A program made the position numbers and the translations under genes. 22,163 nt of DNA from a virus, in the IMG/VR virus record IMGVR_UViG_3300049916_000396, positions 1 to 22,163 of that record, one strand, 5' to 3'. Of this stretch, positions 8,605 to 17,112 are shown piece after piece (positions within the stretch are counted from its first letter, which is position 1; every line of letters begins with the position of its first letter). A model generated the notes under the pieces. The model was given only the letters and a program-made list of their open reading frames with translations, made no database searches and was not told the origin of the DNA.

Positions 8605-9363
8605 ATGGCAATACCAAATACAAGACAAAAATTAATAGACTATTGCTTAAGAGCTTTAGGCCACCCAGTAATTGAGATTAATGTTGACGAAGATCAAATG
8701 GAAGATCGTGTCGATGAAGCTATTCAATATTATCAAGAATATCATGGTGATGCTGTTGTTCGCAATTTACGTAAACATCCAGTAACACAAGATGATATCG
8801 ATAACGGCTATATTAGTATAGAAAACAATCAAAATATTCTTTCAATTAATAATGTTTTTCATACAGATAATGTAAACTCTGGAACAAATATGTTCTCAGT
8901 AGATTATCAAATGCATTTAAATGATTTATTTGATTTGAGTAATCCTTCAGGTGGTATCATAAATTATGAAATGACTAAACAATATTTGTCATTAATAGAA
9001 AGAAACATTAATGGTACTTATGAAATTATTGAATGGTCACGCCATAAAAACCGAGTTAACTTTCTTTCTAAAGATACTTTAAAAGATATGGAAGGAAAGT
9101 ATGTCGTGTTTGACGCGTATGAAGTGATTGATCCTGTAACATATATTGATGTTTATAACGACGCGTTTTTAAAGAAATATACAACCGCACTATTTAAAAG
9201 ACAATGGGGATTAAATTTAATTAAGTTTGAAGGAATGACTTTACCTGGTGGTGTAACGTTAAATGGTCGTCAAATATTTGATGATGCTAAAGAAGAAATA
9301 CAACAATTAGAAGAGCAAATGCAATTAAAACACGAAATGCCGCCTTTAGATTTTATCGGTTAA
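8605..9363 (+). CDS. 13: Neck protein gp13
   Basis: This 252-residue protein matches the short gp13 of marine T4-like phages; T4 gp13 has 309 residues. Recognisable parts are the N-terminal MAIPNTRQKLIDYCLRALG, the EINVDEDQMEDRVDEAIQYY helix, the DPVTYIDVYND strand, the FKRQWGLNLIKFEGMTLPGG segment and the acidic C-terminal helix. In T4, gp13 and gp14 form the neck that seals the packaged head and makes the surface for tail joining. It is followed at 7 bases by gp14. There is no Shine-Dalgarno; the start context is AATTATG, directly behind a late promoter. Confidence 0.93.
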   Translation: MAIPNTRQKLIDYCLRALGHPVIEINVDEDQMEDRVDEAIQYYQEYHGDAVVRNLRKHPVTQDDIDNGYISIENNQNILSINNVFHTDNVNSGTNMFSVDYQMHLNDLFDLSNPSGGIINYEMTKQYLSLIERNINGTYEIIEWSRHKNRVNFLSKDTLKDMEGKYVVFDAYEVIDPVTYIDVYNDAFLKKYTTALFKRQWGLNLIKFEGMTLPGGVTLNGRQIFDDAKEEIQQLEEQMQLKHEMPPLDFIG

Positions 9364-9370
9364 ATATATT

Positions 9371-10267
9371 ATGCCAAGGAATGTATATTTTAGTCAAGGA
9401 GCTACACCAGAAAAAAGACTTTATGAGGATATTACTATAGAGGCTCTGAAGATATATGGACATGATGTTTATTATATTCCTCGTACAATAGTAAATACCG
9501 ATTCGATATTCAACGAGGATGCGTTAAGTAAATTCGGTGAAGCATTTCAAATTGAAATGTATCTTGAAAACACTGATGGTTTTGAAGGTGATGGCGATTT
9601 ACTTTCTAAATTCGGTGTAGAAATACGCGATTCAATGACTATGGTCTTAGCCACAAGACGGTGGGAAGAACTTATTGGTAGATTCCAGTCAACTGCAGAA
9701 GCACGCCCGCAAGAAGGTGATTTAATTTATTTTCCATTAGTAAAAGGATTATTCCAAATCACCTATGTAGAAGATGATAATCCGTTTTATCAATTATCTA
9801 ATCTTCCAACATTCAAGTTAACCTGTGAATTGTTCGAATACGGCAATGAAGCGATTGATACTGGTGTTGCAGAAGTGGATGACTTTGAAACAAAGTATGC
9901 TTCTCGCACAAAACTAACTTTAGGCAGTGGTGGTGGAACATATAATAGAGGAGAAGATGTTACACAAACAAATGGTTCACTGACAATAACTGGAGAAGTT
10001 TCGGTTGTAGGAACTGGAGAAATTGATGTTTCAAGTGCGGTTGCAAGTGATGGTACAAACACAGGATTTGCTATTACTGCTGGAAGTGTCGGTAACGTTA
10101 TTGGTTCTGATTCAGGTGCTTCATACGAAGTTACGGCAATTGGAGGATTTAACGAGATAGATGATAATGATCCATATGCAGAAAACATAGATTTTGAAAC
10201 AATTGGAAATAACTTTATAGACTTTACTGAAACTAATCCATTTGGAGAACCAGATATAACAAGTTAA
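9371..10267 (+). CDS. 14: Neck protein gp14
   Basis: This is the head-completion and neck partner of gp13. Residues 1-175 carry the conserved fold, with NVYFSQGATPEKRLYEDI at the start, then DVYYIPR, RRWEELIGRF and EGDLIYFPLVKGLFQI. At 298 residues it is longer than T4 gp14 (256). The excess is a Gly/Ser/Thr/Val-rich beta region at residues about 178-258, between the conserved body and the conserved acidic end (FIDFTETNPFGEPD). It starts 7 bases after gp13 in the context TATTATG without a Shine-Dalgarno. The gp13-gp14-gp15 run matches T4. Confidence 0.92.
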   Translation: MPRNVYFSQGATPEKRLYEDITIEALKIYGHDVYYIPRTIVNTDSIFNEDALSKFGEAFQIEMYLENTDGFEGDGDLLSKFGVEIRDSMTMVLATRRWEELIGRFQSTAEARPQEGDLIYFPLVKGLFQITYVEDDNPFYQLSNLPTFKLTCELFEYGNEAIDTGVAEVDDFETKYASRTKLTLGSGGGTYNRGEDVTQTNGSLTITGEVSVVGTGEIDVSSAVASDGTNTGFAITAGSVGNVIGSDSGASYEVTAIGGFNEIDDNDPYAENIDFETIGNNFIDFTETNPFGEPDITS

Positions 10268-10271
10268 TATT

Positions 10272-11042
10272 ATGTTTAGCGGAACACACTTCTATAATCA
10301 AACAATGAAGAAAGCAGTTGCTGTTTTTGGAACAATCTTTAATAACATAAAGGTTGTAAGACTAGGAACTACTGAAGAGCGTGTGCCTATTGCTTATGGA
10401 CCACGAAAAAAGTTTCTTGCGCGTATTCAGGCTGACACTGTTGCAGCTACTGATAAATCGATTGCAATTAAATTGCCAAGGATGAGTTTTGAAATTACTG
10501 ATATTAGTTTTGATTCTGCTACAAAATTAAATAGATTAAATAAAAGAGTTTTTCCAGTTGCTGGAGAAACAGCAAAGTCTAATGTTATTTTTCAAAGTGT
10601 GCCTTATACGATAAGTATGCAATTAAGTATATATGCCAAAAATCAGGATGATGCGCTTCAAATCTTTGAACAAATACTACCAACCTTTACACCTGAGTAC
10701 ACAGTTACTATAAAGGATATGGAGGGGCCGGGATCACTAACTGATGTGCCCATTGTTTTAACTGGCACATCGATACAAGATGATTACGAAGGCGACTTTC
10801 AAACTAGAAGAACAATAATATACTCACTTGATTTTAGTATGAAAGTCAGGTTTACTGGTAGCGTAACAGAGGGTAAGATCATTCGTCAAGTAGACACACA
10901 TTTTTATAGTGATACTGAAAATCGCGCAGCGCTTCGAGCTGCTAATCCTAAAGGTGAAGAAAACGTACGTGTAAAAGTCGCAGATAGCGATGAACCACCT
11001 ATAGATCCTTCAGATACAATCACTACCACATTTGGATTTTAA
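10272..11042 (+). CDS. 15: Tail terminator / sheath stabiliser gp15
   Basis: This protein has 256 residues against 272 for T4 gp15. It begins MFSGTHFYNQTMKKAVAVFG, a family signature, followed by FNNIKVVR, the basic ARIQAD and SFEITDISFD segments and a C-terminal beta region. In T4, gp15 forms a hexamer at the head-proximal end of the tail that caps the sheath and tube and joins the neck. It starts 4 bases after gp14 in the context ATATTATG with no Shine-Dalgarno, and ends 2 bases before gp16, so it is likely co-transcribed with both. Confidence 0.92.
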   Translation: MFSGTHFYNQTMKKAVAVFGTIFNNIKVVRLGTTEERVPIAYGPRKKFLARIQADTVAATDKSIAIKLPRMSFEITDISFDSATKLNRLNKRVFPVAGETAKSNVIFQSVPYTISMQLSIYAKNQDDALQIFEQILPTFTPEYTVTIKDMEGPGSLTDVPIVLTGTSIQDDYEGDFQTRRTIIYSLDFSMKVRFTGSVTEGKIIRQVDTHFYSDTENRAALRAANPKGEENVRVKVADSDEPPIDPSDTITTTFGF

Positions 11043-11044
11043 TC

Positions 11045-11458
11045 ATGGCTAAAAATGAAATACTTAATGCACTCGAAAAAAATCTCGATATCATAGAAAA
11101 ACCTAAGACTGAAGTTGATAAAGGTCAAATCATAAGTGATACTGAAACTGATGTCGAGTATTCACGAGAAAAAATGAAAGAATTGATCGATCAGTCGTCA
11201 GAGGCGATCAATCAAATGATGGCACTTGCTTCCGAGTCAGAACATCCTCGTGCGTTTGAGGTTCTATCGAATATGATTAAAGATGCAAGTAATATGACAC
11301 AGGACTTAGTCAAATTGCAAAAAGTTCGTAAAGATATAACACAAGAAAAGCAAAGAGCTAATGCCGCTGAAACTACTAATAATTCTATTTTCGTAGGATC
11401 AACTGCAGAGCTTCAAAAATTTTTACATAATAAAAATATAAAGAACATAACAGATTAA
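11045..11458 (+). CDS. 16: Terminase small subunit gp16
   Basis: The 137-residue protein is mostly helical with a charged coiled-coil centre: residues about 38-70 run EKMKELIDQSSEAINQMMAL, and a second helix lies around 83-115. This fits T4 gp16 (164 residues), a ring-forming regulator that recognises DNA for packaging and stimulates the gp17 ATPase. The call rests on length, helical character and its place directly before gp17. It begins 2 bases after gp15, probably by translational reinitiation, since only a weak GGA precedes the start. Confidence 0.88.
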   Translation: MAKNEILNALEKNLDIIEKPKTEVDKGQIISDTETDVEYSREKMKELIDQSSEAINQMMALASESEHPRAFEVLSNMIKDASNMTQDLVKLQKVRKDITQEKQRANAAETTNNSIFVGSTAELQKFLHNKNIKNITD

Positions 11459-11466
11459 TATATATT

Positions 11467-13044
11467 ATGGCAGGTGATGGATACATGGGTAATGCCCTTG
11501 TGAAAGGTGATGGTGTTAACCAGAATTTCACAAAAGAAGAGATAGAAGAATACATGAAGTGTATGAGTAGTCCTATGTATTTTGCAGAAAAATACATTAA
11601 GGTGATTGCACCAAGTAAAGGATTAGTAGAATTCAATCCCTATCCTTATCAAAAGAAACTTTTTAAAACCTTTAACGAAAATAGGTTTAATATAGTTTTA
11701 GCTTGTCGACAATCAGGTAAATCTATTACCACGGTCATTTATATTCTATGGTACGCGATTTTTAATCCTGAAAAAACTATAGCGATACTTGCAAATAAAG
11801 GTGCAACTGCAAGAGAAATGCTAGGAAGAATTACTTTAGCACTTGAGAATTTGCCTTTCTTTTTGCAGCCAGGTTGTAAAGAGTTAAATAAAGGTAATAT
11901 TACATTTGCAAATAACGCAAAAATTGTAGCGGCAGCGACATCTGGAAGTTCTATTCGTGGTCTTTCAATTGACTTACTTTTCCTTGACGAGTTTGCTTTT
12001 GTCGAAAGAGACGCAGAGTTTTACACATCTACATACCCTGTGATTTCAGCAGGTGATGAAACAAAGGTTATTATTACATCTACCGCGAATGGTGTAGGTA
12101 ATATGTTTTATAGAATCTGGGAAGGGTCACAGAAAAATATAAACGAGTTTAAGTCTTCACGAGTTGATTGGTTCGATGTTCCAGGAAGAGATGAAGCTTG
12201 GAAAAAACAAACAATTGCTAATACGTCAGAGTTGCAGTTCGAACAAGAGTACGGGAATAACTTTTTAGGAACAGCCAATACGTTAATATCATCTAACTGT
12301 CTGTTATCTTTAAATCCAGAAAGACCTGTTGCTATTAATGATAGTATGATATACTATGAAAAGCCAATAGAAGATCACACCTATGTTATGACCGTAGACG
12401 TATCAAAAGGGCGTGGCCAAGATTATTCAACCTTTAACATAATTGATATCACTGATGGTAGATTTGAACAGGTAGCTACATATCGAGATAATTTAATATC
12501 GCCTATGATCTTTTCTGATGTTATAGTGAAAGCTGCACGACAATATAACGAAGCATTGGTTGTTATAGAAAATAACGATGTTGGACAGGTTGTATGTAAC
12601 GATATATACTACGAATATGAATATGAAAATACATTCGTAGAATCGTCGGTGAAAAAAGGTGGAGTTGGTGTCACAATGACTAAAAGAGTAAAACGTATTG
12701 GCTGTTCTAATTTGAAAGACTTAATCGAATTAGGTAAACTTAAAATCGCAGATGCCGAAACAATTTCTGAACTTTCTACATTTGAAATAAGAGGTTCATC
12801 GTACGAAGCTACACAAGGAAATCATGACGACTTGGTTATGAATTTAGTTTTGTTTGCGTGGTTTGTATCGTCAGACGCCTTTGGTAATATATCAACTATT
12901 GATCTAAAAGAAATGTTGTTTTCTGAAAAAATGCGTCAGATCGAAGATGATGTTCCGCCATTTGGTATTATAAATGATGGTAAGAATTATGGCACAGTTT
13001 ATGATAAGATGAAGAATGATATAGAGGACTGGAACAAACTCTAA
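11467..13044 (+). CDS. 17: Terminase large subunit gp17 (packaging ATPase and nuclease)
   Basis: This is the motor that pumps DNA into the prohead through the portal and cuts the concatemer; it has 525 residues against 610 in T4. ATPase domain: Walker A in ACRQSGKSI (79-87), Walker B with catalytic Glu in LLFLDE (170-175), and the coupling motif TSTANG (205-209). Nuclease domain of RNase H fold: D311 in VMTVDVSKG, E368 in VVIENND and D454/D455 in GNHDDLVM, matching the three acidic residues needed in T4 gp17. All key residues are present, so the enzyme appears intact. It starts 8 bases after gp16 in the context ATATTATG without a Shine-Dalgarno. Confidence 0.97.
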   Translation: MAGDGYMGNALVKGDGVNQNFTKEEIEEYMKCMSSPMYFAEKYIKVIAPSKGLVEFNPYPYQKKLFKTFNENRFNIVLACRQSGKSITTVIYILWYAIFNPEKTIAILANKGATAREMLGRITLALENLPFFLQPGCKELNKGNITFANNAKIVAAATSGSSIRGLSIDLLFLDEFAFVERDAEFYTSTYPVISAGDETKVIITSTANGVGNMFYRIWEGSQKNINEFKSSRVDWFDVPGRDEAWKKQTIANTSELQFEQEYGNNFLGTANTLISSNCLLSLNPERPVAINDSMIYYEKPIEDHTYVMTVDVSKGRGQDYSTFNIIDITDGRFEQVATYRDNLISPMIFSDVIVKAARQYNEALVVIENNDVGQVVCNDIYYEYEYENTFVESSVKKGGVGVTMTKRVKRIGCSNLKDLIELGKLKIADAETISELSTFEIRGSSYEATQGNHDDLVMNLVLFAWFVSSDAFGNISTIDLKEMLFSEKMRQIEDDVPPFGIINDGKNYGTVYDKMKNDIEDWNKL

Positions 13045-13055
13045 AACTGCAAAGT

Positions 13056-13063
13056 TATAAATA
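13056..13063 (+). promoter_or_regulatory. T4-type late promoter for gp18
   Basis: An exact TATAAATA lies 11 bases after the gp17 stop. The expected start near 13069 gives the sheath mRNA a leader of about 60 bases, the longest in this window, with a clear AAAGGA ribosome site. Confidence 0.82.
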
Positions 13064-13086
13064 GAACTATTGAAAAAACTCTTATT

Positions 13087-13143
13087 ATGATTCACTTATT
13101 AATTAAAACAACATTGAAAGGAAAACAAACATGGGATTCTTAG
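13087..13143 (+). other. Possible 18-codon upstream ORF in the gp18 leader
   Basis: An ATG in the context ATTATG, the same as most non-Shine-Dalgarno genes here, opens a frame for MIHLLIKTTLKGKQTWDS that ends in TAG 10 bases inside gp18, in another frame. It covers the gp18 ribosome site. It could be a leader peptide that affects gp18 translation, or chance. Nothing else supports it. Confidence 0.3.
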
Positions 13144-14930
13144 TATCACCAGGAGTCGAGGTAAATGAAATCGACTTAACAAATGTGATCCCAGCGGTTT
13201 CTACCTCTATTGGTGGATACGCCGGTCACTTTAACTGGGGACCTTCCGGAGAATTGATTAACATCAGTTCTGAGAAAGATCTCCAAGCAAACTTTGGTAC
13301 ACCTGACGCCGCACACTCTGTGTCGTTCTTGGTTGCTGCAAGTTTTTTAAAATACGGAAACTTTTTAAAGGTTTCTCGCGCAGTCAATACTGCTGATAGG
13401 AATGCGGTTGCAGGTAACGAAACTAAAGTTGTACCTGCCAATCCAATTGGCAATCTTGAAGCGTTCGAAAACTTAACAACGGCTGATTCACCAGCATCTG
13501 CATTGAACGAGGATGAGTATTTTGTCGCTCGTTGCCCAGGCGCTTATGGTAATAGTCTTCAAGTTATTGTTGGACACACAGACTCAACAAATGATAACAT
13601 CAAAGATAACTTTGATTATCTTCCTAATACACAAGGTGCAGGTAATGACTCTCCACAAGATGAAGGAACTGATGGCGGTGCCGCACTTGGCTATAATAAC
13701 GATGAAATTCACGTTCTCGTTATTGACAAAGGTGGTTTATTGACAGGTATTAGAGGAACAATTCTTGAAAAATTCCAAGGGTTATCTCTTATTCCTGGCG
13801 CGAAAACCGACACTGGTGCAACAAATTACTTCGTAGATGTAATTAACGCTGGTTCACAATACATTTTTGCAAATTCGCTTGATTATATATTCGACTTGGG
13901 CACTAGTGTTTCTCCATTTACGGGAGCAGTATCAATTATCGAAGACACTGATGGTAATAGTCCAGAAACGTTTACTAAGAGGCTTACTAACGGTACACTT
14001 GATGTTTCCTTTAGTGGCGGTGTAAGCACTGCTGCTGCTACTACAACTGAAGTTGTAACTGCTCTTGGATTATTCACTGATACTGAATCTGTAGATGTTA
14101 ACTTGCTTTTCGCAAGTCCATTGGCAACTGCAACTAATCAGCAAACAATTGAAAACGAAGTACTAGCAATTGTTGCAGCTCGTAAAGATTGTCTTGGTTG
14201 TGGTTCAGCGCCGATTGATCTACACACAAAAGCGAGTGACTCGGATAAGCGAACTCATATCACTGGTAACGTTCCAACTACAAAATCAAATTACTTTACG
14301 ACAACAGGTTCTACCGTGTATGTCTATAATAAGTATCTTGATCGTTATGATTGGATTACAACTAGCGGTTATATTGCTGGTCTTTGTGCTAACACAGACG
14401 ATGTAGCAGAACCTTGGTTCTCGCCTGCTGGTTTTAATCGTGGCCAAATCCTTGGTGCAGCTAAATTGGGTTTTAATCCTAAACAAGCTGATCGCGATGC
14501 TTTATACAAACTAGCGATTAATCCTATCACTAATTTCCCAGGACAAGGAATTGTACTCTTTGGTGATAAGACCTTCACAATGAAACCTTCTGCATTCGAT
14601 CGTATTAATGTACGCCGCTTGTTCATGGTTCTTGAAAAGGCAATTGCTACCGCGGCTAAATTCCAATTGTTCGAATTGAACGACGAATTTACTCGTGCGA
14701 TGTTCAGAAATATGACAGAGCCTTTCCTACGGGATGTTAAAGGTCGTCGTGGTGTTACTGACTTCTTAGTTGTATGTGATGAAACGAATAACACAGGAAA
14801 CATTATTGACACCAACCGCTTTGTGGCTGATATCTATATCAAACCTGCTCGTTCGATTAATTTCATTACTCTTAACTTCATTGCAACCCGCACTGGCGTT
14901 GAGTTCTCTGAAATTGTTGGCACTAACTAA
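13131..14930 (+). CDS. 18: Tail sheath protein gp18
   Basis: This is the contractile sheath subunit, 599 residues against 659 in T4. The N-terminus MGFLVSPGVEVNEIDLT and the following STSIGGYAGHFNWGP are family signatures. The C-terminal third carries the conserved core strands, with FMVLEKAIATAAKFQLFELN, EPFLRDVKGRRGVTDFLVVC and the final NFITLNFIATRTGVEFSEI that forms the inter-subunit mesh. Contraction of the sheath drives the gp19 tube through the host envelope. An AAAGGA Shine-Dalgarno lies 8 bases before the start, and a late promoter precedes it. Arg is often encoded by CGT and Leu by CTT, more so than in the fibre and neck genes, as expected for an abundant protein. Confidence 0.96.
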   Translation: MGFLVSPGVEVNEIDLTNVIPAVSTSIGGYAGHFNWGPSGELINISSEKDLQANFGTPDAAHSVSFLVAASFLKYGNFLKVSRAVNTADRNAVAGNETKVVPANPIGNLEAFENLTTADSPASALNEDEYFVARCPGAYGNSLQVIVGHTDSTNDNIKDNFDYLPNTQGAGNDSPQDEGTDGGAALGYNNDEIHVLVIDKGGLLTGIRGTILEKFQGLSLIPGAKTDTGATNYFVDVINAGSQYIFANSLDYIFDLGTSVSPFTGAVSIIEDTDGNSPETFTKRLTNGTLDVSFSGGVSTAAATTTEVVTALGLFTDTESVDVNLLFASPLATATNQQTIENEVLAIVAARKDCLGCGSAPIDLHTKASDSDKRTHITGNVPTTKSNYFTTTGSTVYVYNKYLDRYDWITTSGYIAGLCANTDDVAEPWFSPAGFNRGQILGAAKLGFNPKQADRDALYKLAINPITNFPGQGIVLFGDKTFTMKPSAFDRINVRRLFMVLEKAIATAAKFQLFELNDEFTRAMFRNMTEPFLRDVKGRRGVTDFLVVCDETNNTGNIIDTNRFVADIYIKPARSINFITLNFIATRTGVEFSEIVGTN

Positions 14931-14938
14931 TATAAATA
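14931..14938 (+). promoter_or_regulatory. T4-type late promoter for gp19
   Basis: An exact TATAAATA begins right after the gp18 stop codon. The expected start near 14944 leaves a leader of about 17 bases that just holds the AAAGGA ribosome site (14946-14951). Confidence 0.8.
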
Positions 14939-14960
14939 ATATAAGAAAGGATAAACAATT

Positions 14961-15488
14961 ATGGCAACTTTAGGAGTAGATGATTTTAAATCAAAATTAA
15001 TCGGTGGGGGCGCACGTCCTAACCTTTTCAAAGCAATCGTTAACTTTCCAGCATACGCTGGAGGTGATACCGAACTTACATCTTTTATGTGTAAAGGTGC
15101 GCAGCTACCTGGCAGCGTTATCGCACAACTTGATGTACCATTCCGTGGCCGTCAGTTGAAAATTGCTGGTGACCGTACATTCGAAAACTGGTCAATCACA
15201 GTTATCAATGACACCGGTATGGAAATTCGTAACGCTATGGAACGCTGGATGAATGGAATGAATGAGCACGTGAACAACACTGGCTTATCCAATCCTACAG
15301 ACTATCAAGCAGATATGGCAGTTGAACAACTCGATAAAGGAGGAAACGTTACTAAGGCATACACTATTCGTGGTGCATATCCAGTTAATGTTTCTGCAAT
15401 CGACTTGAGTTATGATTCAAACGATGCAATTGAAGAATTCACAGTTGAACTGGCTTACCAATATTGGGAGTCTGGTACAACTTCATAG
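14961..15488 (+). CDS. 19: Tail tube protein gp19
   Basis: The 175-residue protein (T4 gp19 has 163) forms the inner tube of the contractile tail. Family features are FMCKGAQLPGSVIAQLDVPF, the GRQLKIAGDRTFENWSITVI strands, IRNAMERWMNGMNEH and a C-terminal AIEEFTVELAYQYWE strand. It starts with a good AAAGGA Shine-Dalgarno 9 bases upstream, and is followed by a strong hairpin. The paired sheath and tube genes match T4. Codon choice (CGT, AAC, ATC) looks like that of the other abundant structural proteins here. Confidence 0.96.
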   Translation: MATLGVDDFKSKLIGGGARPNLFKAIVNFPAYAGGDTELTSFMCKGAQLPGSVIAQLDVPFRGRQLKIAGDRTFENWSITVINDTGMEIRNAMERWMNGMNEHVNNTGLSNPTDYQADMAVEQLDKGGNVTKAYTIRGAYPVNVSAIDLSYDSNDAIEEFTVELAYQYWESGTTS

Positions 15489-15514
15489 TTTTAATTAACA
15501 AAAGAAAATTTACC

Positions 15515-15547
15515 TGATGAGTGGAGGTCCAATCCCTCCACTCATTA
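15515..15547 (+). terminator. Strong hairpin after gp19, possible terminator or mRNA 3'-end stabiliser
   Basis: ATGAGTGGAGG (15517-15527) pairs perfectly with CCTCCACTCAT (15535-15545) around a 7-base loop; one G-U and one U-A pair can be added outside. No T-run follows, so it is not a classical intrinsic terminator. It ends a few bases before the gp20 late promoter. Confidence 0.6.
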
Positions 15548-15550
15548 CGG

Positions 15551-15558
15551 TATAAATA
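15551..15558 (+). promoter_or_regulatory. T4-type late promoter for gp20
   Basis: An exact TATAAATA ends 5 bases before the gp20 ATG. T4 spacing would put the transcript start at the start codon. Confidence 0.78.
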
Positions 15559-15563
15559 ACATT

Positions 15564-17072
15564 ATGGAATTATTCGGATACGAAATAAACAAAAAGGTTT
15601 CTTCTCAAGGAGAAGCAAAAGCTGAAAAAATTATTTCGCCTATACCAAAGGCGAATGATGAAGGAAGCACGACCGTCACTGTAGGTGGAGGTTACTATGG
15701 TCAGTTTGTAGATTTAGAAGGAACTGACGCAGTTTCAGATCATCAATTGATTATAAAATATAGAGAAGCTGCGATGCAAGCTGAATGTGATGCTGCAGTT
15801 TCGGATATTGTAGATGGTGCTTTGGCCTCTGGTGATACATCATCACCTATAGAATTAATCACAGAAGATTTAGATCAACCCAATAAAGTCAAAAAAGAAA
15901 TTCATAAAGAATTCGATAAAGTTTTACAGCTTTTAAAGTTTAATCATAAAGCTGCGGACTATTTTAGAAACTGGTATGTTGATGGTAAAATATACTTTAA
16001 CGTAATTATAGATGATAAAAACCCTCAAAGAGGTATTGTAGAATTACGACCAGTAGAACCTTTACATATAAGTAAAGTAAAAGAAATAGAAAAACTTAAA
16101 GATCCTAAAACTAACGTTGAATACGAAAAAGTAAAAGACGAATACTATCTGTATGCGCCACAAATGAGCGATGGCACAACTGCTACAGAATTAAATGGAA
16201 TTAAATTTGCAACAGATGCTATCATTCAATGTACCTCAGGACTTTTAGATAGTTCTAAAAAACGAAGTCTTGGACATTTACACAAAGCGATTAAACTTGT
16301 AAACCAGTTACGCTATATGGAAGATTCATTGGTGGTGTATCGTGTTTCACGTGCCCCTGAACGTAGAATTTTCTATATTGATGTAGGTAATTTGCCAAAG
16401 GGCAAGGCCGAAGAATACGTACAACAGGTTGTATCGCGTTATCGTAACAAAATGGTGTATGACGCTACATCTGGTGAAGTTTCTGACGATCGTAGACATA
16501 TGTCTATGTTAGAAGATTTTTACTTGCCACGAAGAGAAGGTGGACGAGGTACAGAAATTACCACATTAAGTGGAGGAGAAAACCTAGGCCAAATAGAAGA
16601 CGTTGTGTTTTTTCAAAGGAAACTTTATAAAGCTTTAAACGTTCCGGTCTCCAGACTTGAACAAGAAAGTTCATTTACAATAGGCAGGGCTAGTGAAATA
16701 TCCCGTGAAGAAGTTAAATTTCAGAAATTCATTGATAGATTACGTAAAAAATTCGCGTTTGTTATTATCGACGCACTGCGTATTCAACTAATACTTAAAG
16801 GTGTTATAACAGAAAGCGACTGGAATGACATAGAAGAAAAGATTAATATTGATTTTCTTGAAGATAGTTACTTTTCAGAACTTAAAGAATTTGAAATTTT
16901 AAGAGAACGTTTAGAAATGGCACAGCAAATGGAAGATCTTGTTGGAAAATATGTTTCAAACAAATATGTTAGACAAACAATTTTAAAACAATCTGACGAA
17001 GACATTGATCGTCTTGACACCGAAATTGAAGAAGAAGGCAGCGGTGAAGATGAAGACGATGACGACTTTTAA
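15564..17072 (+). CDS. 20: Portal protein gp20
   Basis: This is the dodecameric portal at the head vertex, on which the prohead assembles and through which DNA passes; it has 502 residues against 524 in T4. Diagnostic stretches are VYRVSRAPERRIFYIDVGNL (258-277), the DFYLPRREGGRGTEITTLSG region (318-337) and FTIGRASEISREEVKFQKFI (371-390). These are among the most conserved parts of T4-like portals and are widely used as markers of marine myoviruses. The last 18 residues are almost all acidic (EEEGSGEDEDDDDF). It has no Shine-Dalgarno; the start context is ACATTATG, directly behind a late promoter. Confidence 0.97.
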   Translation: MELFGYEINKKVSSQGEAKAEKIISPIPKANDEGSTTVTVGGGYYGQFVDLEGTDAVSDHQLIIKYREAAMQAECDAAVSDIVDGALASGDTSSPIELITEDLDQPNKVKKEIHKEFDKVLQLLKFNHKAADYFRNWYVDGKIYFNVIIDDKNPQRGIVELRPVEPLHISKVKEIEKLKDPKTNVEYEKVKDEYYLYAPQMSDGTTATELNGIKFATDAIIQCTSGLLDSSKKRSLGHLHKAIKLVNQLRYMEDSLVVYRVSRAPERRIFYIDVGNLPKGKAEEYVQQVVSRYRNKMVYDATSGEVSDDRRHMSMLEDFYLPRREGGRGTEITTLSGGENLGQIEDVVFFQRKLYKALNVPVSRLEQESSFTIGRASEISREEVKFQKFIDRLRKKFAFVIIDALRIQLILKGVITESDWNDIEEKINIDFLEDSYFSELKEFEILRERLEMAQQMEDLVGKYVSNKYVRQTILKQSDEDIDRLDTEIEEEGSGEDEDDDDF

Positions 17073-17095
17073 ACCTTTGTCAAAAACCGAAAAAG

Positions 17096-17103
17096 TATAA
17101 ATA
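17096..17103 (+). promoter_or_regulatory. T4-type late promoter for the gp67-like/gp21/gp22/gp23 run
   Basis: An exact TATAAATA ends 9 bases before the gp67-like ATG. No further TATAAATA occurs until after gp23, so this may be the nearest late promoter for the protease, scaffold and capsid genes. Confidence 0.78.
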
Positions 17104-17112
17104 GATATAATT

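Noticed and set aside
12968-12975. TATAAATG inside gp17 as a late promoter
   Set aside because: It has one mismatch at a conserved position and lies in coding sequence with a closer exact element at 13056.
14369-14815. 148-codon minus-strand open frame inside gp18
   Set aside because: It lies wholly antisense to a conserved sheath gene and has no recognisable family or start signals.
15517-15555. 12-codon ORF starting within the gp19-gp20 hairpin
   Set aside because: The start codon is part of the stem, no ribosome site precedes it, and its length is expected by chance.
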